Shown piece by piece: positions 37,626-49,850 of a stretch of DNA of 64,000 nt (position 1 is the first letter of the stretch; each line of letters begins with the position of its first letter). The translations under genes and the position numbers were made by a program. The notes under the pieces are model-generated. The model searched no databases. It was not told the DNA's origin and saw only the letters and a program-made list of their open reading frames with translations. This stretch comes from Argentina anserina (lineage: Eukaryota > Streptophyta > Magnoliopsida > Rosales > Rosaceae): assembly GCF_933775445.1 (NCBI RefSeq), contig NC_065878.1, forward strand, positions 1,324,001-1,388,000. Direction: 5' to 3'.

Positions 37626-37798
37626 ACTAATAGAATATTGCAACCTGTTGTAGCGCTTGCAAGGGTATCGTAACCTAGTTGTTATTGGCATACCATTTTT
37701 TGTTAATAACACGCTTTTTACATTTTTATTACTTTTTCAATACAACCCACCATTTTTGCATAGTTCAAGTATCATTAATGGGGTGTGTGAATAACAAA

Positions 37799-38516
37799 AG
37801 AGTGCAGCTATTTCCACCCTACCATCTTCTTTATTCACCCTACAATCTCTTCACACCCTACTTATATATTTTTTATTTCAAGTTTTTTTTGTTCACCCAA
37901 TTACAATACCTAAAGTAGTCTTTTTTTCAATAACACTTTCTTCACCCTATATTATCTTCTTACCACATAAATTTTTAACTTACTTTATTCATCCTTTTAC
38001 CACTTTTATTTTAGATTTGTTTTTATAATTTCTACTAAGAAAATATCATACAATTTCTATAACAATACAATAAATAGTCTTCACCAATTCAATCTTCTTT
38101 CATTGAAAGTTTGACATCGTTCATCTAAAATAAAAATAGATTTTTTATTAAAAAAAACTCCAATTTATACGTATATGATTATGGTTTTGATAAAAACCGG
38201 TATCTCATCTTCATGCTTCAAGTAGTTGTCTTCAAACTCCAGTAATATTTGCATGAGAATGATGGAAGATTTTATTTATTTAGTTATTATAATTATTATT
38301 TTTAGAAAAATGAGACGGTAGAGTTTTGAATAAAGGAGTGAATATCTAATCTAATTAAAGTACATATGTAAAAGATAGTGTGAAGAAAGAAATCATAATT
38401 GTTACCAATTCATCGTCATTTAGTGTAATTTTGTATCAGAATATTTTAGTATTTCACTAATTCAATAATTTGTAGGGTGAGCAAAAGAGATGGTAGGGTG
38501 GCAATAAGTGCACCCT
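37799..38516. mobile_element. MITE-like element with long inverted termini, 718 bp
   Basis: The left end contains CCACCCTACCATCT and TTCACCCTAC. The right end contains the reverse complement of the same blocks (GTAGGGTGA, AGATGGTAGGGTGG). Termini are AGAGTGCA and, inverted, AGGGTGCA. Flanks AATAACAAA (37790-37798) and AATAAAAAA (38517-38525) match at 8 of 9 positions, which would be a Mutator-type 9-bp duplication. The interior is AT-rich with no transposase. Superfamily assignment rests only on the duplication length. Confidence 0.65.
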
Positions 38517-38658
38517 AATAAAAAAATGGTGCGTCAATTAATATAAACAAAAACTCGTTTTCTCAGTTGATTGCATCAAACAAATGAACAATCATGGGGA
38601 ACGTTAGTAGTCTAATGATCAGCAGACAATTTACTTGATGCAATTTATTAAGAACATG

Positions 38659-38663
38659 ATTTT
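38659..38663. repeat. target-site duplication ATTTT of the copia element
   Basis: ATTTT directly precedes the 5' LTR and recurs directly after the 3' LTR at 44569-44573. Confidence 0.8.
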
Positions 38664-38848
38664 TGTTCCGAGAGAATTATTATTCTACCCTTGTGTGTGT
38701 CTTAGCCTTATTAGCTTTCATGTTAGAGATAGATTTGCATCTCTGTAATAGATTAGGACTCTGAATCCTGCAGAATTCAAGTGATGTAATGCCTATATAT
38801 ATAGGCCCCCACATCATTCAATAATACACAATTTTTCATCCTGAAACA
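38664..38848 (+). repeat. 5' LTR of the copia element
   Basis: Begins TGTTCCGAGAGAATTATT and ends CTGAAACA. It contains the perfect palindrome GCCTATATATATAGGC at 38791-38806, which includes the TATA box. About 20 mismatches to the 3' LTR by eye mark an old insertion. Confidence 0.9.
38791..38806. promoter_or_regulatory. palindromic TATA box in the copia LTR
   Basis: GCCTATATATATAGGC reads the same on both strands. The 3' LTR has GTCTATATATATAGGC at 44511-44526, with one arm mutated. Confidence 0.7.
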
Positions 38849-41639
38849 CGTTATCACGCACTTTGCCCTAAAACCCTGAATTTTTAGAGCCCTAGTTTTT
38901 TTTTCTCTCCACCACCGGCCGCCTTAGTCTCCGGCCTCTGGCATCTTCCCGTCGGCGACCGATCCTGCTTGCCACCGCTGCAGACCTCCGCAGCCCCAGC
39001 ACGCACCCCACGCAGCCTCCGCAGCCCCTGCACGTAGCCCCGCAGGGTCTCCTCCGCATTCGCTCCACAAAAACATATTTTTTCCCCGCAAGTCCCCGCA
39101 TCAAAGCATTCAAAATTGCTTCCCCCGCATATTCACGCAAGAAACGCGAACTTCATAAGGAAAGTCTTCGCTCAAGAGAAGTTACTCCCATCTTCTACAA
39201 ACCTTCAAAGGTAAATTTTTCATAAACATTCCCGCTTTTGAACATATATATATAAATTATCGGGCGCTATTAGCCTTCTTCATGTCTCTTTTCCGGCCTT
39301 CTTATAACGCCGATGAGACCAAAGAGGGATATGATTCCCTTCTTGGTCGACGTTTTCGTGTGACGGTCCTGGGGGAGTCACGTTATTATTCAAAGGGAAG
39401 AAATCGATTTCGTGTGGTCGCCTGAGTGCACTGCTGTTTTGGGTGTGATCATGAGAATCGCCAATATGCATCGATTATTTTGTGACCATATACATCACAA
39501 CTCTTCTAATTCTGGTTACATACTTGAATAGTTTCGATTATTCGAAATCTATACAGCCCTCGTTTCTTATGGATGTGTCGTCCTCGCAACTGTTATTTGA
39601 ATGTTTGAGTTTCCTTAAACTCATGTCTATAAACGATAATCCTAAGGTCTATGTACTCATTTATTTGAGTTGAAATTCATTACTCTGAAGCAGCAATATT
39701 TGTTGACAAAAGATCTCAAAAATAACGAATTCTAATGAGACACACTTAAAGTGATTCAATAAACGTCTATGTCGTTGTATTATCAGAGTTGACCTTGATG
39801 CATGCTCCACATCCGAGAAACACATACCATTTTTGGCACCTGTATCTATTTATTGAGAGAATTTTGGAGATGGAAACGTAACATTTTTCCATTCTCAAGT
39901 AAGCACATTTTTTTTGCCTCAAGCTAAGGCTTCGCCCGATCGGATATGCAAGATTTTGTTGCTACGGATTTTTGATTAGTCAATCTATTTTGACTATGTT
40001 TTCTGCTTACTATTTTTCAAGTATGACATTGGCATTGCCATGTTTCTTGCTCGACTTTAGCTTAAGTCGTCTATTGGAATTGGAAGATTGTTTGTGAATA
40101 TTGACATATTCAATAAATTCTCGTATTCCTTATTTACAAGATCATCTCGTGAGAATTTTATTTGCCTTGACTTAGCATGAATGTTCAACGTTTGCAACTC
40201 ACGTGGTTTTTAAATTGACCGCTTTTGGGTTACATGGGACCCCAATAGTACTACATTTTTAATTTGGACTTTAAAATTTGGAAAACAAATCTCGGAACGA
40301 CAAAATTGACGTCGTGTTTCCCGGTTACTGTTCCGGCATTTCTAGAACATTTTCTGGTGTTTTAACGGCATATTGGTTTCCTTTCGGCCAATTGCCGGCA
40401 TTTTCAGCGCCACCATTCGTTTCCTGCCGGCATCCCCTGTCGGACATGCAGCCCCAGCCTCCTTGCCGGCCAGCTCTGACCGCTGCCGACCGTTTTTCCG
40501 GCAATCCGCGCTGCCGATTTCCGGCGAGTTTTTGTCGTTTCTCGTAATTTTTTCCGGCATATTTCCAGCAGTTTTTACTACCATGTTTTCCGAGTCTAAA
40601 TTTCACCCGGTTTTGAGTTCTTTTGACATGGTTTTTTGGTTAGTTTTCCGGTTTTCTGCAAGTCATTTCATAGCTCAAACGATTTTATTATTATTGGTGA
40701 TCACCCGCACCAATTGGATGGTTTTTAACACCCAAATTGTTTGGTATTCAATTGCTCCAATACCATATTTTTCCAATTTTTAAGTTGAAGAATGTAGTTC
40801 TATATCCATGTGATACACTCGATGGGATTGCACATTTGTTTCAATCCCCCCTCTTACAATATCATACGACGTATTGTCTAGAGAAGTTCACCACGTCGTT
40901 GACTCTCTTAATTTTATTTTGAGCATGTCCCGCCGTGAAATCGAGTGTCTTGCTAATTGCGTAACCACTCACACTGTCCTACGGCGCATGTAGTTGTTTT
41001 ACGGATCTCGTGCGGAGATTGTGTTTTATATCTTCGTGCCTTGCTAGGTTTTCAAAGGCCCTGCATGCTAATGATGAATTTTCATCTTGATATTTGTGTT
41101 AAGAATGGAGAGGAATAAATTTGTCAACTTTAATTGACAATAGCTTTTTCAAGCTTAGACAGTAGCTTTGTTAGCATGTGGACATAGCTTTGCTTGCCTG
41201 GAGCAGTAGCTTTATGTAACTCAAGATTCTTTGAATCATGGGTTCGGTTTTGCTGTCTCCTCGATTTTGACATGATCATTTTTTGGTCATTTTGAACGAG
41301 ATATGATGATTCGAGTTCTTTGAAATTCACATGATCATCTATTTTTCATGTTCATGAAGCGATTGTTGGATCACCTCACTAGTGCTCCACACGGTGAGGC
41401 ACTGCCATGCACGGTGAGGCCGAGCCTACCCCTCTCAGCGGCTCCATGGCATTCAGGCCGTCGATGGCGGCATCCCCCCTTCACAGGAGCTTGTGATGCC
41501 TTCTGTGTTTTCTAATGCCTCCATAAGAATCTCTAATGCCCATCGCTCATTTTGAAAAGCTTGTTATCTTGCTAGATTTCAAGGAAGTCCTTATTTGCTA
41601 AGGCTCTAACCGAGAACATTCCATTCTTACAAAGTATTT

Positions 41640-42122
41640 AAGGTGACATTAGTGGACCATATCCAACTGAATGCGGACATTTTTTGGTATGTTTATGGTA
41701 TAGGTTAAGAGTATCGATGCGTTGGTCACACGTCGCTTTGCTTTCCACAAGGAACGATGCATTTGCTAAGTTTTTAGCTATGATCATCATACTAAGGGCT
41801 CACCACCCTTCCCATCCTCTCAAATCTATATGATTGGATACCGTTGGAGAGTTCACCTCCACGACTTTGATGATTTTATTTTGCATATATACTGGGATCG
41901 TCGTTGAACATATTATTCCTCATGTTCATTCATTGCATGATCCAGCAGAGCTCGGACTTGGTTATGGGTACTAACCTGCCGATTTTTGCATGGGGATATG
42001 TAATGATGTTGCATGCAGCGACATTTATTCGTTTTAGACCCACAACTTGCCAAGCGTTTAGTGCGTACCAGATGGTTACTGGATACGATCCCAACGTTCT
42101 TTTCATTAAATGCCTATTTGGT
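41640..42122 (+). pseudogene. copia integrase remnant
   Basis: Reads across frames as GDISGPYPTECGHF, MRWSHVALLSTRN, AFAKFLAMIIILRAHHPSHP, LDTVGEFTSTT, VEHIIPHVHS, then LPIFAWGYVMMLHAATFIR and SAYQMVTGYDPN. This order matches the central and C-terminal parts of plant copia integrases. Several frameshifts and stops interrupt it. Further copia-like residues (LVRYFQSTTVDLYPAILADG) follow at about 42205-42280. Confidence 0.8.
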
Positions 42123-44383
42123 TAAAGTTGTTTAAGTGCCTTTATTATAGTTATCTCAATGGGTCTACTTGAAACGATTAAGTATTCTAGTTGGTTATGA
42201 TTTATGAATCACTAACACTTGTCCGCTATTTCCAATCTACAACCGTTGATCTCTATCCTGCAATATTAGCAGACGGTCACTTTTCGATGCTCAATGACTT
42301 TACCGATATTGCGAAAGTGACGAGATCACACATAAATGCTGTGATGCGCTGGTAAGGTTGGAACTCTCAGAATATGGGAGAATTTCATGACCTGGTCCTA
42401 GCACCGTTGGCACCATCCCTGACAGTGGGAAGGAAGCCGGCGATGGCACCATCGTACGTTATGGTGTTGTCGGCGCCCATGGTATTGCACCACAAAATAA
42501 GGGCGGCAAACACAAAGATGGACTAGTAAGGGTCAGAGCTTCGATCTTGGCTCCTACCTAGATGAGGGGGAGACCATTATTCTCTGGAATCAAAACCAGA
42601 AAGAAGCGAAGTGTGTAGGCACAAGTATTTCGCCCATCATCAAGAGATATTCTCTAAACATATGTATCAACTAAGTTTATGTAGGACGCTACAAACTCTT
42701 TTTGTTGATGTTAGAGAAGAATAGAAATCTCACGAATTGATCGTATACAGCGCGCGCGTGTTTAATGGATTGATCTCCCATGATTGATGATGTTCGCTTA
42801 TGCTCTTATTCCGTTTTAAAGCATCAACGATGAGCAACTTGACCGAAGTGGAAAGAATCAATACAAGCTAAACTAGACTTGTTATGTTGGTCGTTGTTCG
42901 TAAGTGTAATGAGAAAGATGAAGTCATGCAATATATGCAGGACTTATGGCGCAAAGATTGTCTCATTATCCTAGTATTAACTACGATGAGTTATATTCTC
43001 TCGTTATGAACATAATTGCTTTCCGCTACTTGATCAGTAGTAGTGTCCATGAAAACTGATTTGCAGTATATGATAGTGGTCATAGAATATCTGTAAAGGG
43101 ATCTTGACGTAGATATGAGAGTGCCCGAGGGACTTTAAATGCCTCTAGACCACAAAGAGCTTATGTAATCAGATTTCGACGTTCGAGAGAACGTAGTACA
43201 ATCAGTTGCAAGAACTTATACCCATATGTGTTCATATGAAAGCTAATTCTTGATTCTCTATTCCATCTAAGTAAAGATGATGAAGAGATTCAATGAGCTA
43301 TAGATTCATATATGTAAGTGTTGTTGGGACACTATTTCTTTCATTATGATGTGATTAACTATGCGCCTATGCATCACCATTGGACTTGCATTGCTCATTT
43401 GACATGGGTTTAGTTCTACACTTAGTGAACCAACACAAATCATATCCACACCAACGCCGCCAGCAGCTCCAGCAACATCAATGTAGCCTTGGTATAGCAG
43501 TCGACACTGGTAGCGTAAATGATACGTACGGTTCTGCTTCGGACAAAAATCAGTCCTTCATTGGCTCATTCCCCAATTTATTTGTGAAAGACACATTGAA
43601 TGTGACAAATCAGAATATGTACAGTTTCGTAGGTCAACTTCAACGAGACTTACAAGACATCTCGCTCGATGAAATATGGTGAAATTGGTACCGTTGGAAA
43701 GGCCTATGTGTATACTTTCTAGGGACACCAACTATTTGTTCATAGCTATCATATTGAGTGAGTTATGGACATTTTAGCAAAATAGGACAGTTCTGTCTGG
43801 AAATTTGTAAGTCAGTCAACTTCGACAGAGTACTGTGAATTGCTCCGGTCGAATTAGGTTGTGAACTTTATGTCATTGGAAAGCCACTGGTGTGTACTTT
43901 CCAGAACATTTTACGATTCACTGATACCTATTTTGACGAAGAAGTTATGGCCGTTTAAGTGAATGAAGGTCATTCTATCCGAGAATCTGATTTTCATTGC
44001 AAACTCTTGTTTTGGGTTGTTATGCAATCTTGTTTCCTAAGATCTAAGTTTGGCTAAGTATAGCATGTATGATCTAAGGATGTGTGGCTAGATTAATGAT
44101 TAATCATTGGTCCAAGACTACGTTTGAGAAGCATGTAATGAACGTTGTATACGTTGTTCTTTATACTCCATGATTTTGGCACTAATCAGGAGGAGTTGTT
44201 TCGTAGACTTCAGGGGGAATCTACCTCACATGATGCTATCAAATGTAGACGGTGCGTTGTGCTCTTTTTCCCTTCAATCAAGCTTTTGGTTTTATCCAAG
44301 AGGTTTTTATTTTGCTTGACAAGGTTTTTACCGAGCCAACGATGTGTGCACCATACAACCTAGGCATGCGACACAATGTGGAG

Positions 44384-44568
44384 TGTTCTGGGAGAATTAT
44401 TATTCTACCCTTGTGTATGTCTTAGGCTTATTAGGTTTCCTGTTAAAGATAGATTTACATCTCTGTAATATATTAGAACTCTGAATCTTGCGGGATTCAG
44501 GTGATGTAATGTCTATATATATAGGCCCTCATATCATTCAATAATACACAATTTTTCATCCTGAAATA
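44384..44568 (+). repeat. 3' LTR of the copia element
   Basis: Begins TGTTCTGGGAGAATTATT and ends CTGAAATA, so the terminal CA has mutated to TA. Same length as the 5' LTR. Confidence 0.9.
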
Positions 44569-44573
44569 ATTTT

Positions 44574-46216
44574 TTATTTATATTAATTTTTAAACTCAAG
44601 ATATGAGTTCAAGGGGTATTACAGTCTAGTATCCTTAAAAAAAATCGTGTGCCCATAGAAGTCTAGAAGCAGTTCTACGGTTTCCGTCTCGGATTTTGTC
44701 AGATTATGTAATATCCTCAAATATTTATCTCATGGGACAAAAAGATTTTATAATTAACATAGACATGGTTACTAGCAAACATTTTATTTACTAGATGAAA
44801 TACAATTGATTATACTCATAATAAATAAATAATAATAATTAAAGAGCTTACACAGCTCATAGGTGCCCTTATTTCCTGGTGGCACAGGGCAGAAGGAGAG
44901 ATTTTTTTTTCTCTGGAGAACACCTACCTCTTGGTCAGATTTATCTCTAATACGAACCTAGTCGGTTCTAGGAAAAATGGACACTTCATATACATGGTTT
45001 TGGGAAAAGAGGGGAGCCAACAATAGAACTAGGAGATATGGCTTGAAAGTTGATTTTCTACCAATTGGGGGTGGCCGGGATGTGACTCTTTTCTGTTTCG
45101 TCTCCATTTGGACGACCTAGCAACTTCATCGGCCAAGAAAGAAGGTCATCTCTCGACTACAGTACTTGTATGTGTTAGGATCAAATGAAGAAGAGCCTAC
45201 AGGTGAAACTTTTATCAGCAACGTTCAATTTACAATGATATGTTCGGAATTCTTAATCTGTTCAGTCAAAACAGTGAATTTAGCATTGGTTTATGAGTAT
45301 TTCTGGGTTGAATTGTTACATATTAAGACCCGTTGATTTCTAGAATACCTTGAATGGTGTGATCTAGTGCACGTAGTTCTATGGTTCACGTGCGACGTCA
45401 GTAGGTCGCTTGTGAAGTAAAAGTCAAACTAGAGCGTTGCCATAAGAATCACGACGTGTAGCTCCACAAGTATCTATTGTTTGAATAATTCTCACCTTTA
45501 AGGGGTTTCTGTTGTGCAAATCCCCAAGATATGTCAAAATATTTTCTTCACTTCCTCCGTCCGTCGGCTAAATGACCCAATGAAACTTTGTTTGAATGAA
45601 ATATCTAGTCTTTCAATGAAGTACTACGGGCTAATTGAGCCAACAATTAAAATCTGACAGTAAATCAGAAGGGATTTGAAAGTCATGATCAATGACGAAA
45701 ATTTGGAGACATAATTTGATAGAATCTCAATACAATGATCAACATCTAAAAAGCAAAAAACGATTCAAAACAAATCGAATGGTAGTCCTTGGAATTCATT
45801 GGCTACTGCATTCACCAATAAGTTACAAGCAATTAGGAAACAAAAGTGTGTGTGGAAGGATGCATTTAGATGATGATATGAATGATGACCAAACTTGAAA
45901 TGAAATAAGGGAAAATGGTGACCAATACACTCCATGGGAAGTAAGATTCAGATGTTCAAAATATTATAAGATAGAGTGCTTCAGTCACTCGATCAGGCAA
46001 ATACTAAATAAAGGCAAAAAAAAGAAAACTAAAGCAACAATGGTGAGTAAAACAAATCTCAAGGATCCTAAGCAGAATCATCATGGTGGTTAGCGGAGTG
46101 TATACTTTGGAGTCGTATGCTCAATCTAGGTAAAGTAGCACAACTAAGGTCTTTATGATTATCTAATTTGAAGTCATTGGTCTAATGATGATACCACACA
46201 TCGTCCTTTTATTATC
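44574..46216. other. unassigned intergenic DNA, probably old repeat
   Basis: Contains TGTAATATCC near 44706, which resembles the start of Ty3/gypsy LTRs, and LTR-like GC/AT alternation to about 45500. I find no second boundary, target duplication or coding signal. Beyond 45560 nothing is recognisable. Confidence 0.35.
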
Positions 46217-46401
46217 CAATATGTTTTTACTGCTTTGGCAAGCTACTTTGGCAGCGCCGGCGCCAGCGTTTGATCTAGAGGTGGCAGGACCAAACCTACC
46301 GGCTCAGTGCCCTGCCATATTGGGCTAACTCCGGCCGGTCTGGCGGCCGAAATAAGGAGGAATCTTGCCTGAAATTACCCCATTCATGGGAGATGTTAAC
46401 A
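46217..46401 (-). repeat. truncated 3' LTR of the Tat-like element
   Basis: Matches 57711-57879 in blocks: ATATGTTTTTACTGCTTTGG, CAAGCTACTTTGGCAGC, GGGCTAACT, CCGGTCT, AATTACCCCATTCA and GTTAACAA. The counterpart of 57470-57710 is absent, consistent with a deletion at the left edge. Confidence 0.75.
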
Positions 46402-46477
46402 AGTCCCCAAGTCCCGGTCAATGAGGTTACTTGGGTGGGGATTTTAAATTGCCATTGTCGGCAGATTCCTGAGTTGG

Positions 46478-46945
46478 AGCGACCTAGAATTTCAATGCTA
46501 GTCCCAGAGGCTGACCAGCAGTCGGAGCATCCATGGATCCAGAGAAAATTAGCGAGTGATCTAGGATCTCAGCGCTAGGCTCAGAGGTTAACTAGCAGTG
46601 GGTGCATCCATGGATCCGGAACAAATTGACGAGTAACCTAGGATCTCAGATTCTCAATGCTAGGCTCAGAGGTTGACTAGCAGTCGGAGCATCCATAGAT
46701 CCGGAGCAAATTGGCGAGTGGCCTAGGATCTGTGCTAGGCCCGGAGGCTGATTAGCAGTCGAAGCATCCATCGATCCGGAGCAAATTGTCAAGTGATCTA
46801 GGATCTCAGCACTAGGCCCAAAGATTGACTAACAGTCAGAGCATCCATGGATTTGGAGAAAATTAGCGAGTGATCTAGGATATTAGTGCTAGGCCCGGGG
46901 GCTTACTAGTAGTCAGAGCATCCATGAATCAGGAGCAACCTAGTA
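46478..46945. repeat. 77-bp minisatellite, six copies
   Basis: The anchor GCATCCAT recurs at about 46527, 46603, 46689, 46764, 46841 and 46918, giving spacings of 76, 86, 75, 77 and 77. One unit carries a 10-base insertion. Each unit also contains GATCTAGGATCT, GCTAGGC or a variant, and CTAGCAGTC. The array lies between the antisense ORF promoter and the 3' LTR of the Tat-like element. Confidence 0.9.
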
Positions 46946-47253
46946 AGTCCCCAAAGTCCCTACTCAAGAAAGGTCCAGAGCAAAAACAGCTGAGTCATGC
47001 CGCGACAAGTGGTCAGCTTGTCACGGTTGTTTGGTATTTATTACAAGGGACATGGTGGTGGACACAGAAGAACTGAGGCGTGAGTGACGTTATCAGTCAT
47101 AATTACTTTCTGCGCGTACGATTAATGGGAGGTTGTACGCGCGCATCTAGCGCGTGGGTTTGGAAACCGAGAGGGCGAGAGTTAGTGGGGCACGTGGCGT
47201 TCATCGAATAGTTTGGGACTGTTTGAATTCACAGCTCAGATTAATTTGGTGCT

Positions 47254-47262
47254 TATATATAT
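47254..47262 (+). promoter_or_regulatory. TATA-like box upstream of the antisense ORF
   Basis: TATATATAT in GCTTATATATATAGGGAGAG, followed by a GA-rich leader-like sequence. It points toward the plus-strand ORF and away from gag-pol, so it is a candidate promoter for that ORF. Confidence 0.5.
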
Positions 47263-47519
47263 AGGGAGAGAACTGGTGCTCTCAATTGTGGTTTTGAGAA
47301 GAATTTGTGGCTGAGAGAGAAAAAGAGAGGGAGAAACCCATCGGAGCTTCTACGAGGTTTGAAGATTTTGGCGTTTACAACCGCATAAATTGACAGATTA
47401 CTTCGATTCCAATAATCCAAGGTATTTTCCGGTCTCTTTCTGGGTTTTTGCATTTTTCCGGGCCAGATTTTGGTGGTTATGGGTTAACAATGTATGTTTG
47501 GGGGGGGGGGATTAGTCGT

Positions 47520-49850
47520 AGTGGAAAAGCCATCTGGACAGTCTGGGAACGGGATAGTCGATGTTTCAACTTCAACTGTCCCGGATTCGAGCACGCCTAA
47601 TCAGGCTGTTACTTTGGGAGGGGCATTTCCGGGGAGTTTGTCCCTACTAAGTTAAACAGGGTCAGCAAATAACTCGTTAGGTCTTTTGGTGCAGAATATA
47701 GAAGATATGGAGGAGAGACGAGACGCAGAAGCTGAGGCAAGCGAAGCGGCGGATCAGTGTTACTTAGGCGACCAAGTTGTTGACCCTCTCGGGGTGTGCG
47801 TCACCCGGAGGAGCTGGTGGCGATCCGGACTATGTTCCAAGTGCCGGAAGAGATAATCTTGCGTTTGTTGGCGAAGAGCGAGATGGTATATGACCCAGCT
47901 CCGGGGTCTTGTTGTGTATCGGAGTTTGCCATGGCGTACAGACTGACGTTCTCGCTCCCTAACTATGTCCAACACATGTTGTCTTGCTTGAATGTGGTGC
48001 CAGGGAAAGTGACGCCAAACATGTGGAGGCAGTTACTCGGGATCGGCTTTAGTTTTAAGGCGTTGAGGCAACAAATGGCGTGCTAGCAAGAGTTTATATC
48101 GTGTTGGATGCTCAAGTACACCGACAAGGTGAGGAGCAGGGGTTATGTGAAGTTGATCCCGCAAATGTGAAAGTATTTGTCTCTCGTGAACGATTGCTCT
48201 AGCTATACCCTGGATCATTGGTGGGACCGGGTGTTTGTCATGGAGGGTCCGTGGCAGTCCGTGGCAAGGGGGAATACTTGTTCTGAAGTCCTTGGGAACT
48301 TCCAGTCTATTGGTAAGTGCTTCGTCAAGGGAATTTATCCGGGTCTAAGTTATTTTTTTGATTTTTTTGCTCTTTTTCTTGACCGAGACCTATATGCTAT
48401 TGCAGTTCCCATGGCCACCCAATTAACACCGCTGATGGAGAAGTGGTTGGCGAGATGCGTCCGGGCGTTTCCCGCCGCTACCCAAAGTTCATACCGGCTG
48501 TACTGGTTTACCGTGTACATGCACTATCGGATGGGCATGATGCCTAGTAGGTTTTCTATTGGCTTTTTATATGTTTTCAAGGTTAGCCCCAAGTTGAACA
48601 AGAGTTTCTCGGGGAATGTTCAGGTGTTCGGGCGGAACAGCCAGCGCAGATGGTGGGCACCGTGTCCAATGTTTTGGAGATGCGCTCGCTGCAGGAGCTG
48701 ATCAACTTGGAGACTCCCTCGGGGCGGCCGAAGGCTGTCATAGTGTCCTCGGGGCAGGGAGTGAAGAGGGCTTGTGAAGAGGTCGCTATTGAGAGGGCTC
48801 GCAAGAAGATCAAGAAGAGCTCGCAGTCCACAAGCAGGGAGACTCGGGCCGGTATCACGGCGGGATTGTCCGGGATTGGCGAGTTAGAGCCTCACCTGCT
48901 CCAGATTGTGGAGGATATGAGCCACACGTTCCAAGGGCCGACCCTGCGGAATAGTGACGACCCAGTGGAGAACTGCAGGGAGAAGGATAAGAAGTTGGTG
49001 CGAGTGGCTGTATTTTTCTTACTTACCCCTGTCCCTTTTTTTTTGTTATTCATGGTTGTTGGATAACCAAGTGTTGTTGCAAGCTGTGTCTGTGATGTAT
49101 GGCGCTCGAGATGACCTCTTGGCCTATTTCCATAGAGAGGTGGCGGAGAAGGAGAAGAACATCACCGAGTACATCATCGCTAATCAACAGCTGGCCCGGA
49201 CCCTGACGATGATCGAAGACCAGAGGGTTGCTGACTCCATCTGGATCGTCGAGGCAGAGGGGGCAATTGATGCGCTATGAAGCGCAACTAAGAAGAGTAG
49301 GGAGTCACTATCCACTAGTGACTCGGAGGTGGCGGGCCTGGGAGAAGAGCTGGTGAAGAAGGAGAACGACATGGCAGCATTGACAGCGGAGAATGAAAAT
49401 CTGCGAAAGTCGAAGGCCTCTATGAAGAAGGAAGCAAGACTGAGTTGCGGAGAAAAACAAGGCGGATATAGCCAAGCTAGAGAGGGACTATAATGATAAG
49501 TTGGACAGAATAAAGACCCGGTTTGAGGTCGTCGTGGATGATGCATTGAAGACCTAGCTAGGGGAGGAGCGGCGAGTTTCTTAGATCAAATGGGACGCCC
49601 GGGAGGAGAAATTTGAAGGTAGACTAAAGGCGCAAAGGGAAGTCTTTGTCCGGCTTACCGGGAGTCCCCAGATTTTGAGCGGGAGAAGAAGAAGACATTT
49701 GGAGAAGGGGTGGCCTATGGGCGCGACGAGTTTTATAGGATTGGGGTGGAGGTAGGTTTTGTTGATGCGGCTAAAGGACAACTTTACCTCAACGAGGCAG
49801 CGGCCCGGGCAGAGAAGAAGAAACTCGGGACCAGGCATTAGGTTCCGCGT
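47520..49850 (+). pseudogene. antisense additional ORF of the Tat-like element
   Basis: Plus-strand coding-like sequence opposite to gag-pol, in consecutive frames. The first part has SGQSGNGIVDVSTSTVPDSS. Next comes a globular-looking part with VPEEIILRLLAKSEMVYDP, SEFAMAYRLTFSLPNYVQ and SSYTLDHWWDRVFVMEGPW. The C-terminal half is charged and likely coiled coil (ACEEVAIERARKKIKKSSQ and, from about 49100, EKEKNITEYIIANQQLA). T-rich stretches with nearby GT and CAG borders at about 48350-48410 and 49000-49080 suggest introns. Frames are broken by stops and shifts. The function of such antisense ORFs in Tat-lineage elements is unknown, and I assign none. Confidence 0.6.

Larger units (their letters stand above)
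38664..44568 (+). mobile_element. decayed Ty1/copia retrotransposon, structurally complete
   Basis: It is 5905 bp with 185-bp LTRs at 38664-38848 and 44384-44568, flanked by ATTTT. The interior carries an integrase remnant at about 41640-42120 and further stop-broken sequence. A typical copia 3' end follows: a lesion-rich tail reading like the usual C-terminus, then a T/C-rich strip with CTCTTTTTCCCTTC. I could not find an intact gag or the reverse transcriptase YVDD region, so the element is dead and possibly internally deleted. GC-rich frames at 40278-40783 are uninterpreted interior sequence. Confidence 0.85.

Noticed and set aside
40278..40783. Overlapping GC-rich frames of 80-136 codons on both strands
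   Set aside because: Interior of the decayed copia element. Open frames on both strands reflect base composition, and no protein motif is seen.
46393..46578. Short frame spanning the start of the minisatellite
   Set aside because: Repeat units lack a common reading frame and contain stops, so the array is noncoding.
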